From Candidatus Nitrosopumilus sp. (GTDB taxonomy: Archaea; Thermoproteota; Nitrososphaeria; Nitrososphaerales; Nitrosopumilaceae), in contig JAEFCZ010000037.1 of assembly GCA_016125975.1 (NCBI GenBank), positions 1 through 57,002 on the forward strand: a stretch of DNA of 57,002 bases, in the 5' to 3' direction. The notes under the pieces were generated by a model. That model was not told where the DNA came from, did no database searches, and saw only the letters and a list, made by a program, of their open reading frames with translations. Made by a program: the position numbers and the translations under genes. Of the stretch, positions 34,552-43,049 are shown one piece after another (position 1 is the first letter of the stretch; every line of letters begins with the position of its first letter).

Positions 34552-34866
34552 TTAAGGATTAACCATTGTTAATTTTGCCTCAATTCTATCATAGTATCCA
34601 TTTTGGTCCATGGCAGGAACATAAAATGTTGCAGAAACTACATCTCCAACACCTGCATCACAATCTGCTACAACAACAGAATGACCTAAAACAGATTCAC
34701 CAACACAGCCATAATCAGTAACAGCAATGACTGACACATCTTCAGTAACTAGTGTTGGAACTATATTCCAAGGAGTTAATGTGAAAACTAGTATTACTGA
34801 AGTTGCAGCAGCCAAAATCAACATGAATTTTAGCCGTGGTGTTTTTGTTTGTGTGGTTTGTTGCAT
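34552..34866 (-). CDS. Membrane-anchored extracytoplasmic protein
   Basis: A 104-residue protein: basic N-terminus, one membrane helix (LKFMLILAAATSVILVFTL, about residues 12-30), then a beta-rich domain with two Cys (about residues 54 and 70) that could form a disulfide. A GAGGAG Shine-Dalgarno box lies directly before the ATG. The promoter region carries a TTAGCACTAG motif (34922-34931, pointing to this gene). No family recognised. Confidence 0.65.
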   Translation of the reverse strand: MQQTTQTKTPRLKFMLILAAATSVILVFTLTPWNIVPTLVTEDVSVIAVTDYGCVGESVLGHSVVVADCDAGVGDVVSATFYVPAMDQNGYYDRIEAKLTMVNP

Positions 34867-34921
34867 TTCTCCTCAATAGAAGTTACATTTTACAAAATAT
34901 AACCAAAAGAAAATTTTTTAG

Positions 34922-34970
34922 CTAGTGCTAATTTGGCACTAGTTAAATTAGTTTCCACTAGTTAAATACA
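34922..34970. promoter_or_regulatory. Divergent promoter with three TTASCACTAG motifs
   Basis: CTAGTGCTAA at 34922-34931 (reverse orientation, for the gene at 34866) and two forward copies, TTGGCACTAG at 34933-34942 and TTTCCACTAG at 34952-34961, exactly 19 bp apart. The second forward copy abuts the TATA box TTAAATA (34962-34968), whose centre is 26 nt from the leaderless ATG at 34991. Confidence 0.7.
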
Positions 34971-34990
34971 ATTTTAAAAAAATGCTATAG

Positions 34991-35650
34991 ATGAAAAAAA
35001 GTATTTTTTTTATTTTTCTTTTGATAATTGTTTCAGTAGATTTAGCATTTGGCCACAAATTAATCAGCCATGATGATTCACATAGAGATTTAGAATCAGC
35101 ATTAGAGATACCAGATCATAAAATTTCATGGGCAATTTACGAAAATTTAGGCACAAATGAGGCAAAATTTTACACATTTGAGGCTAAAAAAGGAGATTCA
35201 TTTTATGCAAGCATTGTAATTCCAAAAATTCAAGAATTAGAAAACTATGAACCAACACTTCTACTAGTTGGAGAAAATAATTTCATCATAGAAAAAACAA
35301 TCTATGAAAAGGGATTCCCAGGGAATGAATTCTATGAACCATTTGGTCAGGTCACATATTGGGAACGACAAGAATTGAGAACAGAAATACCTAATGATGG
35401 AATTTATTTCATAGTAGTGATAGATGAAAAAAATCAAAGTGGAAAATACAGTTTAGCAGTTGGAACGATTGAAGATTTTTCTGGAGAAAACATGTTGACG
35501 TTGTTGCCCAAAGCATGGTTTGATACAAAATTATTTGTAAATGATTACATTTCAATAACAATTATTTTTGTAATTCTTATTGCATTGTTTAGTATTCCAG
35601 CATTTGTTATTTTCAAAAAAAGAAATAAAAAATTAAAAAGCTTGAGCTAA
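34991..35650 (+). CDS. Extracytoplasmic protein with a signal peptide and C-terminal membrane helix
   Basis: A 219-residue type I membrane protein. Signal peptide MKKSIFFIFLLIIVSVDLAFG; His/Asp-rich N-terminus (HKLISHDDSHRD); a beta-rich exterior domain (residues about 45-165); C-terminal helix (ISITIIFVILIALFSIPAFV) with a Lys-rich cytoplasmic end. The His cluster could bind metal (inference). Leaderless start, with two TTASCACTAG copies directly upstream of its TATA box. Confidence 0.7.
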   Translation: MKKSIFFIFLLIIVSVDLAFGHKLISHDDSHRDLESALEIPDHKISWAIYENLGTNEAKFYTFEAKKGDSFYASIVIPKIQELENYEPTLLLVGENNFIIEKTIYEKGFPGNEFYEPFGQVTYWERQELRTEIPNDGIYFIVVIDEKNQSGKYSLAVGTIEDFSGENMLTLLPKAWFDTKLFVNDYISITIIFVILIALFSIPAFVIFKKRNKKLKSLS

Positions 35651-35744
35651 TTTTAAAAAATTTACGCATAAAAAAATTAGTTCAGTTTAATTAGTTTCAT
35701 CTAATTTTCACGAGGTTTAATAGAATTAAAAAATAAATCTATCT

Positions 35745-36023
35745 ATGAATGCATGGAATAAATTTTGGAAATGGTATGAAAACAAAATACTCGGAAGCAT
35801 AATTGTAATTGCATTTATTCAATTTATTCAAGTTCCCCACATGGTATGGAATGCGGATATCATGTTAGAGGCAGGTCTTGTTTCAAGAGTTCATCCAGTA
35901 ATTGATTGGTTCTTGTACGGAGTAGACTTGATCGAAATAGTTTCAATTGTAAATGTTGGAATGATAATGTTTAGTCTACTTAAGAAAAGACAATCAAAAA
36001 AACTTGCTGCAAAAGCAGCATAA
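35745..36023 (+). CDS. Small two-helix membrane protein
   Basis: A 92-residue protein with two likely membrane helices (residues about 15-33 and 60-80), an aromatic N-terminus (MNAWNKFWKWYENK) and a basic C-terminus (KKRQSKKLAAKAA). Conserved in style with Nitrosopumilales small membrane proteins; function unknown. Convergent with the MscS gene, 2 nt apart. Confidence 0.65.
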   Translation: MNAWNKFWKWYENKILGSIIVIAFIQFIQVPHMVWNADIMLEAGLVSRVHPVIDWFLYGVDLIEIVSIVNVGMIMFSLLKKRQSKKLAAKAA

Positions 36024-36025
36024 TC

Positions 36026-36850
36026 CTAATCTTTTGCTTCCCAAATAACACGTTGGGGGAATGGAATTTCTATTCCAGCCTTGTCTAAAGCATGTTTTAC
36101 GGTAGTAAGTAAGATGGGTTGAGCTTGACTCCAATCATCTTTAGGATGCCATACCAAAACTTGGATATTTACGCTTGAATCACCCAATTCTTCTACTCTG
36201 AATTCAGGTTCAGGAACTAGTAAAACAAAGGGCATGGTAAGTTCGATCTCTTTTTTGATAGCAGAAATTGCATTTTCGATATCATCCTTGTAGGATATAC
36301 CAACCATAACATCAGCTCGTCTGACAGTTGAAACAGTCAGAGAACGAATATTGGATGTGAAAAATTTTTCATTTGGAATTCGGATAACAGTTCCATCAAA
36401 TTTCCTTACACGACTAGAAAAAGTTCCAATATCTAACAAAGTTCCTGAAATAGACATGTCAGGAATTTGGATTGTATCACCTTGTTTTGCAGGTTTTTCT
36501 AACATCAAGAAAACACCAGAAATTAAATTAGAAACTACTGATTGTGTTGCAAATCCAATAACTATTGCAAATATTCCCCCAGCAACAATTAATCCAGATA
36601 AATCAATTCCTTGACTTGATGTAAAGGCAAGAAGTGAGATTATTATAATTCCAAAATAGATTAATTTGCTGAGATTTTGTGCAGTGTCTTTTGGTAGTGT
36701 TGGCGCATAATATTTGTAAAACAACACCTTTACAACTTTTGCAATGATAATACCAACTGCCATAATTATTCCGCCAATTAATAATGAGAGAACAGTTAGG
36801 TTACCAACAATCTCCATTTCAGAAAGATTTTGTAAAAATTCTATTGGCAT
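36026..36850 (-). CDS. mscS: MscS-family mechanosensitive ion channel
   Basis: A 274-residue channel with three N-terminal membrane helices. The pore helix contains 'GLIVAGGIFAIVIGFATQSVVSNLISGVFL'-type Gly/Ala packing, here split as two short motifs GGIFAIVIGFATQ and SVVSNLISG. The beta domain follows ('KQGDTIQIPDMSISGTLLDI', 'VRIPNEKF'-like 'VIRIPNEKFFTS') and then the cytoplasmic vestibule. It releases solutes on hypo-osmotic shock. The start overlaps the stop of the DUF432 gene (TAATG). Confidence 0.9.
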   Translation of the reverse strand: MPIEFLQNLSEMEIVGNLTVLSLLIGGIIMAVGIIIAKVVKVLFYKYYAPTLPKDTAQNLSKLIYFGIIIISLLAFTSSQGIDLSGLIVAGGIFAIVIGFATQSVVSNLISGVFLMLEKPAKQGDTIQIPDMSISGTLLDIGTFSSRVRKFDGTVIRIPNEKFFTSNIRSLTVSTVRRADVMVGISYKDDIENAISAIKKEIELTMPFVLLVPEPEFRVEELGDSSVNIQVLVWHPKDDWSQAQPILLTTVKHALDKAGIEIPFPQRVIWEAKD

Positions 36851-37599
36851 TATTCTAATCTCATCTCCATACTTGTACTAACAGTTGTGTCTTCCCATGT
36901 AGGAGATTTTGTCCAATCAGTTGAAACAGGAGTTGTTTTTACATCAGCGATACTAACAACAGCTCGTTTTTTCATAGTAACTGTAATGCCATCAATTATT
37001 GCTTTAGAATTTTCATAGTATAATGAATTATCAGTTATAGGAAAAATTACTTTACTAACGGTTTGACCAGAATCCAAGGTATTTTCAATTACAATCTTTA
37101 TGACACCTTCAATATAAGGAATAGAGTCACTATAATCAGAAGCCAATGAAACATTGGCATATTTACAAAGAGTTCCAGTATCAGGAGGCCCATAAAAGCC
37201 AAATCTAGAATTTAACGGGTTACATGTAATCCAATCAAGTGAATCATGATGAGAATTGTGGACTAGAAAAATTCCAATTTCTATAGGACAATGAACAAAA
37301 ACGCTAGCAGCAGAATTCTCACTTAGATAGATTTCCTTATCAAATTTTAAAAAAACATAACCAGTTCTTCTAGCCGGATGGTTAAGAGGTCTTATTGGTG
37401 CCACTTCTATTTTGATGTCATTTGATTTTGCAGGAATCATCTTTTCAACAACATTTCCTTCAGAGTCTTTTCTAAAATAAGAAAATGCTTTTTCCCCAAT
37501 TCGCTCAATTTTGATCTCAGTGTTTGGAAATGAGATCTCAAGAGAATCATTTACATCATACAGACCATAGTTTGAGAATGAATTTTCAGTATCGCTCAT
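36850..37599 (-). CDS. DUF432-like archaeal protein, upstream of MscS
   Basis: A 249-residue cytoplasmic beta-rich protein (no signal or membrane helix). 'IRPLNHPARRTGYVFLKFD', 'FVHCPIEIGIFL' and 'CNPLNSRFGFYGPPDTGTLCKY' look like the archaeal DUF432 family; the assignment is from memory of the pattern and is tentative. It overlaps the mscS start, so it is probably an accessory or regulatory partner of the channel. Confidence 0.6.
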   Translation of the reverse strand: MSDTENSFSNYGLYDVNDSLEISFPNTEIKIERIGEKAFSYFRKDSEGNVVEKMIPAKSNDIKIEVAPIRPLNHPARRTGYVFLKFDKEIYLSENSAASVFVHCPIEIGIFLVHNSHHDSLDWITCNPLNSRFGFYGPPDTGTLCKYANVSLASDYSDSIPYIEGVIKIVIENTLDSGQTVSKVIFPITDNSLYYENSKAIIDGITVTMKKRAVVSIADVKTTPVSTDWTKSPTWEDTTVSTSMEMRLE

Positions 37600-37700
37600 T
37601 AGTTCATTTTTTTACTTGGAATCTAGAATTTATGCTCTCTTATTTGAAGAGATCAAGAAACCTGTTTCAAAATTTTAGAAAAAATAAGAAAATGTGGATA

Positions 37701-38600
37701 TTACTCTATGTTTAGAGGAATACTTGCGCTACCAAAGTCTTCACTGATTCTAAAGACATAGTCTTTTGAAGAATCATATTCAAACTCGGTTCCACCATAT
37801 CCAATATTTGGGCCAAAGAGAATGTTGAATTCTCTTGCATCACCTGGATTTAGCACAATTTGTCCACTGGTAAAGTCCATGCCAGAGTACTTGAAGGCCT
37901 TAGAGCCATCCCATACATCATATGCACATATTTGCGGACTAGTACAGTTTAGAGCAACAATTTCAGAACTGGTGTTCTCAGCAAGCATTCTAACAGACAA
38001 TAAAGGTTGTCCAGTAGCAGTAATCTCAAATTCATTTCCTTCAGAACCAACTCCAGTCCAATAATATGTGATTGGACCTAAGTCAAATTTTTGAGCATAT
38101 AATTTGTATTCATGTATTTGGATTGCTTGTTTGAGAGGTTTTTCACAATCAAGTCTTTTGTAGGCTTTGGTGATCTCAGAACATTGTTCTAATTCAGATT
38201 CTAATGCTGCTAATTTTGAATCAGTGTTTTTTGGTTCATCGGACATCATTGGTTGTTCTGAAGGTACAGAAACAGAAAGTAATCCAAATTGAATCAAATG
38301 TTGGATACCGTTAATAAATTCACCATCAGAGATTGTTCCATCTGCCCACCAACCTGCATTGTTCTTAACCCAAGCTGGTACGTTATCGGCAGTTTCAGAG
38401 GATACAGTAGTAGTAGGAACTGTAATAATTCCATCAGAAATTAAAAATGAAATTCCTGCAAGGAATTCAGATTCAGATATGACTCCATCTGCCCACCAAC
38501 CTGCATTGTTCTTAACCCAGCCTGGAACCTCTGCATATGCAGAAGATGCGGTTGTTGCAACCAGTAAAATTGCGGCCATTGCAGTTATTGCGGTTTTCAT
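37701..38600 (-). CDS. Secreted protein with two WVKNNAGWWADG repeats
   Basis: A 299-residue exported protein. The signal peptide ends near AYA-EVPG. Two copies of a repeat of about 35 residues follow (VPGWVKNNAGWWADGVISES and VPAWVKNNAGWWADGTISDG), each ending in a hydrophobic 'FLISDGII'-type helix. A charged linker and a beta-rich domain with several Cys make up the rest. The same repeat occurs in the protease at 49584. The promoter has TTASCACTAG-type motifs abutting its TATA box, which is 26 nt from the leaderless ATG. Confidence 0.75.
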   Translation of the reverse strand: MKTAITAMAAILLVATTASSAYAEVPGWVKNNAGWWADGVISESEFLAGISFLISDGIITVPTTTVSSETADNVPAWVKNNAGWWADGTISDGEFINGIQHLIQFGLLSVSVPSEQPMMSDEPKNTDSKLAALESELEQCSEITKAYKRLDCEKPLKQAIQIHEYKLYAQKFDLGPITYYWTGVGSEGNEFEITATGQPLLSVRMLAENTSSEIVALNCTSPQICAYDVWDGSKAFKYSGMDFTSGQIVLNPGDAREFNILFGPNIGYGGTEFEYDSSKDYVFRISEDFGSASIPLNIE

Positions 38601-38622
38601 TAATGCATTTTTGTGTTCATTC

Positions 38623-38694
38623 TATATAAGCCAGTGCTAAAGAATTGTTCTAGTGGTAAATTCTACGACAAATTGGAATAAAATCTAGTGGTAA
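38623..38694. promoter_or_regulatory. Promoter of the 38600 gene with three TTASCACTAG motifs
   Basis: All copies are read here on the plus strand as CCAGTGCTAA (38631-38640), CTAGTGGTAA (38650-38659; 19 bp further) and CTAGTGGTAA (38685-38694). The TATA box TATATA (38623-38628) abuts the first copy and its centre lies 26 nt from the minus-strand ATG at 38600. The plus-strand gene at 38746 has its own TATA (38716-38723) without an adjacent motif. Confidence 0.7.
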
Positions 38695-38745
38695 TTTGAT
38701 TTCTAATCATTCTTCTTTATATTCAAACTAAATCGATCTTAAAGA

Positions 38746-39273
38746 GTGAGTGAAAAACAAAAGATTCTAGACACATCAAGATTATCAGAACAAGATATCA
38801 AAAATTATGTTCTAGAAAGATTTGAAGATGTAAAACAAGGAAAAATAAAAAATCTTGTTTCATTTCAAGCCATGAACAAATACATGATTATGGCACACAA
38901 CCAAGATGAGTTAAAAATTTTAGGAAATATTGTTGCTAGTTACAAAAAAATTTCATTATTAGACATAATGTCGGAATATGAAAAACATCTGAAAATGGCA
39001 TTAGAAAAACCACCTACTATCAAATCACATTCTAACGTAATAATGCATATTTTTGGATATTTTTCAAAAAATTTTAGTCAACTAGAAAAAGAAGAGTTTT
39101 TCAAATTACTAAATGAATTCAAAGAAGAAGAAATAACAATTGGGAAAATTTTGTCTGAGATAAATCCAATCATTTATCGATTCAACAACACATATCTTGC
39201 AAGTCAAACATATTTTCTGTTATATTCAGATCCTCAACCAGGGAATTTGTTTCACACGTTGTCTCAAAAATAA
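38746..39273 (+). CDS. Soluble helical protein of unknown function
   Basis: A 175-residue, charged, alpha-helical protein starting at GTG 38746 (MSEKQKILDTSRLSEQDI). The TATA box TTTATATT at 38716-38723 is centred 26 nt upstream, supporting a leaderless GTG start. Contains repeated amphipathic helices, no Cys or catalytic motif. Convergent with nreA with a 1-nt gap. Not recognised. Confidence 0.65.
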   Translation: MSEKQKILDTSRLSEQDIKNYVLERFEDVKQGKIKNLVSFQAMNKYMIMAHNQDELKILGNIVASYKKISLLDIMSEYEKHLKMALEKPPTIKSHSNVIMHIFGYFSKNFSQLEKEEFFKLLNEFKEEEITIGKILSEINPIIYRFNNTYLASQTYFLLYSDPQPGNLFHTLSQK

Positions 39274-39274
39274 A

Positions 39275-40441
39275 TCAGAAAAAGTCTGACAGAGTTTTTT
39301 GTCGCATTAATTTTGAAATATTTCCATGTGCAAGCCACTCGGATTTACTAATGCTTAGTTTTTCTGATGCCAAATTCAAGGCATGATCAAAATTATTTGC
39401 AATTACTGGTGTTTGTTTCATTGCTTCTCTAATTCCTTCACGGACCTGCCATACTCCTACAGGTATTGCATATTCAGGTCGGATTTCTCTTAAAATTACT
39501 ACTCCAGATTGAATCTTTTTTGCACTGAGATACTCTAACACGCCTAATTTGGCAGCAAAATATGCACCAGCTATGGCAGGAGGATGGTCAATACCCCTGG
39601 CATCCTCAAAATCAGAGCCAAACCCCAGAATGCCATTAGAATACCACGCCTCAACCATTTCGTATATCCATCTATGAGGGAATAAAACCACAGAGAAATG
39701 ATTCCCCAGATGAGAATATGAGAAGACCTTACAGGAGTCTATTAGCCCATAATCTAATACTTCATCAGAAAGAGATTTTGAGATAATGTCATCAGTTGCA
39801 GTTATGCTCCATTTTGTGGGAACAAGTTTTCTTTTTTGTCCAAGCATTCCAATGCTAAAGCATTTTTGAATTTTTGAAACATCAATTCCAGAATTGTATA
39901 AGCTCAGGACGGCATCCTGAGCCTTCAAATCTTTGTCATAGTATGTTTTTTCAATAGAGTTTACAGAAGAGGTTCCGGAGAATTTGGCAGATTTTATTTC
40001 TCCAACAGGGCCAAACGGAGCACTTTCTCCATCAAGGGAAATGTTTGAAGATACAGATTTTTGAAAGATTAAATCAGAATCAGTTGGTTTTGAAGACATT
40101 GTTACTTCTTGGAGATTTTCAATATATCTCCCATCAGTTTTATTGATAGATAGTTTTTGTGTACCACGAACTAAATTCAATCTAAAGTTTACAATTTCTT
40201 CTAACGATTTTCCCTTCCATTTTTCAGGACTGTCAAGTAAACTTGTATCTCCATGAATTGGAGGAACCATGGGACCAACAAAGATCTTAGGATAATTGTA
40301 TGACCCAACAAATACAGATGGAGGACTAGTGCCACTTATTGAATCAGATGAAAACAAATTTCCATATTTTGATAATGTCTCATGCCATTTTGTTAAAATT
40401 GAACGGCGAATATCCTGAGAATCAGAAGACATGAAATTCAT
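39275..40441 (-). CDS. nreA: Nre-family DNA repair protein with C-terminal PIP box
   Basis: About 388 residues. The family core is visible as 'FVGSYNYPKIFVGPM', 'SKPTDSDL', 'APFGPVGEIKSAK', 'LFPHRWIYEMVEAWY' and 'LREIRPEYAIPVGVWQVRE'. The last eight residues, QKTLSDFF, form the PCNA-interacting motif known for archaeal NreA. The N-terminal Cys4 zinc finger of euryarchaeal NreA is not seen here. Starts are ATG 40441 or 40432; the open frame reaches 40510. Probable role: response to DNA damage at the sliding clamp. Confidence 0.85.
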   Translation of the reverse strand: MNFMSSDSQDIRRSILTKWHETLSKYGNLFSSDSISGTSPPSVFVGSYNYPKIFVGPMVPPIHGDTSLLDSPEKWKGKSLEEIVNFRLNLVRGTQKLSINKTDGRYIENLQEVTMSSKPTDSDLIFQKSVSSNISLDGESAPFGPVGEIKSAKFSGTSSVNSIEKTYYDKDLKAQDAVLSLYNSGIDVSKIQKCFSIGMLGQKRKLVPTKWSITATDDIISKSLSDEVLDYGLIDSCKVFSYSHLGNHFSVVLFPHRWIYEMVEAWYSNGILGFGSDFEDARGIDHPPAIAGAYFAAKLGVLEYLSAKKIQSGVVILREIRPEYAIPVGVWQVREGIREAMKQTPVIANNFDHALNLASEKLSISKSEWLAHGNISKLMRQKTLSDFF

Positions 40442-40525
40442 GCTTGATTTGCACCTAATAACTTGACTAATTATTGAAATTGACGGGAGGTAAACACTTG
40501 TTATTACCAAAGATACTGAGTGATC

Positions 40526-41452
40526 ATGGTAGTAAATAGAATAGTCTCATTCTTACCTAGTGCAACAGAATTACTATATGAATTCGGGGTTCAAAACAAG
40601 GTATATGGAGTCACACATGAATGCAAATACCCTAGTGAGGCAATTTCTAAACCACATGTAATTAGTTCAGTAATAGACTCTGAGAAACTATCAAGTAATG
40701 AAATCAACACGCAAACATGTCAACTACTCAATGAAGGTAAAGACATTTTCATTTTAAATGAAAAAAATCTAAAAGATGCCAATCCAGATCTTATAATTTC
40801 TCAAGAAACATGTGAGGTATGTGCGGCATATACTAATCAAGTAAACAAGGCACTCCAGATTCTTGAGAGAAAACCAATAATTCATTCAATGGATCCACAT
40901 AACATATCAGAAATCATAGATTCAGTTATCAAATTAGGAGAAATTTTAGAAGAGGAAAGCAAAGCAAAAGAGATTTCAGATTCATTAGAAAAAAGAATTC
41001 AAAAAATAAAAAACAAAGTTCATGCCAACATACCAAAAATTCTAGCAATTGAATGGATAGAGCCATTTTTTACGGCTGGTCATTGGGTTCCAGAAATGAT
41101 AGAAATTGCAGGAGGGAAAAACACGATAAACAAAACAGGAGAGCATTCAAGACGTATGGGTTTTGAAGAAATATCAAATTCTGATGCAGACATTATAATT
41201 CTCATGCCGTGTGGATTTGACACAAAACGTACAATTTCAGAATACAGGGACATTCTAGAAAGAGATGAGAAGTGGAACAGGCTCAAGGCAATACAAAATC
41301 AAGCTGTTTTTGCAGTGGATGCCAATTCTTTTTTCAGCAAACCCAGCATCAGAGCAGTTGAAGGTATAGAGATACTTGCAAAAATTATTCATCCAGAAGC
41401 ATTTGATGATGTTAATGTTTCAACAAATTCTTTTGCAAAAGTTTACCAATAA
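40526..41452 (+). CDS. BtuF-like cobalamin/metal-chelate binding domain protein, without signal peptide
   Basis: About 308 residues of the class III solute-binding fold (RIVSFLPSATELLYEFG...VYGVTHECKYP, 'PDLIISQETCEVC', 'WIEPFFTAGHWVPEMIEIAGG'). The family binds cobalamin or iron chelates for ABC import. There is no signal peptide or lipobox, so this member looks cytoplasmic, which is common for the archaeal/cyanobacterial subgroup. ATG 40526 is chosen; GTG 40520 is also possible. Divergent from nreA. Confidence 0.8.
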   Translation: MVVNRIVSFLPSATELLYEFGVQNKVYGVTHECKYPSEAISKPHVISSVIDSEKLSSNEINTQTCQLLNEGKDIFILNEKNLKDANPDLIISQETCEVCAAYTNQVNKALQILERKPIIHSMDPHNISEIIDSVIKLGEILEEESKAKEISDSLEKRIQKIKNKVHANIPKILAIEWIEPFFTAGHWVPEMIEIAGGKNTINKTGEHSRRMGFEEISNSDADIIILMPCGFDTKRTISEYRDILERDEKWNRLKAIQNQAVFAVDANSFFSKPSIRAVEGIEILAKIIHPEAFDDVNVSTNSFAKVYQ

Positions 41453-41458
41453 ATTTCA

Positions 41459-41777
41459 TCATATGGGTTTACCTTTGTACTGATAATCAATTACTTTGTG
41501 GAACAAGTTGTGAGATGCAATAACGGTTAATGCAACTATGAAGATTCCAACAAAATTCCTTATTGTCATCAATTCATTTGGAATAGTTGCTATGAATGAA
41601 CTTTCAAAGATGACATAGTAGTTATCAAACAACCAAAATGCCAAAGTAATCCAGGACAATACACCGGCTATCAAATAACCTAAACGCGTTTTGTTGTGAA
41701 TTAGTATTATTGCAAATCCAATAGCAACATACCAAAAGGCAGAACCAATTAACCATAAAGGCTCATAGACATCAGTT
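41459..41777 (-). pseudogene. C-terminal membrane domain split from the SDR gene by a frameshift
   Basis: An open frame from 41776 downward encodes three membrane helices (LWLIGSAFWYVAIGFAIILI, YLIAGVLSWITLAFWLF, VGIFIVALTVIAS) and ends 'DYQYKGKPI'. The first helix lies before any ATG, GTG or TTG: only TTG 41674 exists and it would cut the domain. Adding one G after the last ATG of the upstream gene (41763-41765) fuses 'DDELMSM' to 'EPLWLIGSAFW' in frame. I therefore read it as the displaced C-terminus of the 41749-42837 gene. Confidence 0.6.
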
Positions 41778-42837
41778 CATCATCTAACCAATAGTAACTT
41801 GAACCAATAACAGCTAATGCAAATAGAGAAACCTGAATTAATTTTTGATTAATTTTGAACCCTGTTTTTTCCTCTCTTTGTTCCATTTGAGGCGGATTGG
41901 ATTTCATTTCTTTTGTTGCAATATCAATTGCATCACGAACGGATTTTAGATGCATGGGAATGATTTTTGTTATAGAATCATCGGTCACAACAGTGTCATG
42001 AACCAAGCTACCAATCAAAGGTCTTGCAAGAGATGCCTTTACAGGAGTAATAAGATCAACCCAATACGAAGATATTCTAGTAGTTAGAAATGGGATTTGA
42101 ATGACAAACAGATTTTTGTTAAGATATGCAGAATATACACGCATTAATTCTTCATAAGTCATTTTATCAGGACCTCCAATCTCAAATATCTTACCCATGG
42201 TTTCAGGTTTCGATAGAGATTCAACAAGATAACTAACCACATCATCTACTGCAATTGGTTGAGCCAATGACTTTACCCATGAAGGACAGACCATGACACT
42301 CAATCTTTCAACAAGATAACGAAGCATAGCATAAGAACCACCTTTTGCACCAATAATTATAGAAGTTCTAAATTCAGTTACAGGAATATTTCCAGATGCA
42401 AGAATTTCTCCCACTTCTTTTCTACTACGCATATGAGGTGAAAGACCAAGACGATCATTAACTAAACCACCAAGATAGATAATTCGTTTTACACCAGACT
42501 CTGTTGCAGCTTTGAGAAAATTTTGAGCTTGAATTTTTTCTCTTGCGGCAAATTCTTGCCAATCTCCTTTGTCACCTTCCATAGAGTGGAGTAAATAAAA
42601 TGCAGTGTCAATACCAGACATTGCATTTTTTAATTCATCAAAGTTGAAAACATCTGCTTTAACATATTTTACTTTGTCATTATCAGGGAATTGTTTTCTA
42701 CTTAGACCTTTTACAGTATAACCCGAAGAAACAAGAGATAAAATTAATCTTGAACCAATAAACCCAGTTGCACCAGTAACCAAAATTGAAAATGGTTTAT
42801 AATCAGAAATATTAGATGAGGAAATTATTTGCTTCAT
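41749..42837 (-). CDS. NAD(P)-binding SDR/NmrA-like epimerase, probably frameshifted at the C-terminus
   Basis: A 362-residue Rossmann protein. 'VTGATGFIGSRLILSLVSSGY' is the dinucleotide loop, followed by 'VKGLSRKQF', 'FYLLHSMEG' and 'IYLGGLV'. It is an atypical (extended/NmrA-like) SDR related to DUF2867-type proteins that often carry a C-terminal membrane domain. A single membrane helix (LIQVSLFALAVIGSSYYWL) precedes the stop, and the remaining helices lie out of frame downstream. The promoter has a paired TTASCACTAG motif at its TATA box and a GGAG ribosome site (42847-42850). Divergent from the CarH-like gene. Confidence 0.75.
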   Translation of the reverse strand: MKQIISSSNISDYKPFSILVTGATGFIGSRLILSLVSSGYTVKGLSRKQFPDNDKVKYVKADVFNFDELKNAMSGIDTAFYLLHSMEGDKGDWQEFAAREKIQAQNFLKAATESGVKRIIYLGGLVNDRLGLSPHMRSRKEVGEILASGNIPVTEFRTSIIIGAKGGSYAMLRYLVERLSVMVCPSWVKSLAQPIAVDDVVSYLVESLSKPETMGKIFEIGGPDKMTYEELMRVYSAYLNKNLFVIQIPFLTTRISSYWVDLITPVKASLARPLIGSLVHDTVVTDDSITKIIPMHLKSVRDAIDIATKEMKSNPPQMEQREEKTGFKINQKLIQVSLFALAVIGSSYYWLDDELMSMSLYG

Positions 42838-42892
42838 TTTTTATCGCTCCTATTTTGAAATATTTTAAGCATGAAGGGGTTTTTATTTGAAA

Positions 42893-43031
42893 TTATATAA
42901 ACTAGTGATAATTAATTTTACTAGTGGAAAAATAGTAATTTTTGGGAGTGATTTAGGAATAAATATTTGTAAAATGGATAATAAAACTGAAATTTAGCAC
43001 TAGAAAAATGAATTAGCATTAGTTATATAAT
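42893..43031. promoter_or_regulatory. Divergent promoter with two 19-bp-spaced motif pairs
   Basis: Towards the SDR gene: CTAGTGATAA (42902-42911) and CTAGTGGAAA (42921-42930), 19 bp apart, beside the TATA TTATATAA (42893-42900). Towards the CarH-like gene: TTAGCACTAG (42994-43003) and TTAGCATTAG (43013-43022), again 19 bp apart, abutting TTATATAAT (43023-43031). The second TATA centre is about 25 nt before ATG 43050, which identifies that ATG as the start. Confidence 0.75.
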
Positions 43032-43049
43032 ATGCCACTAAACAAAATC

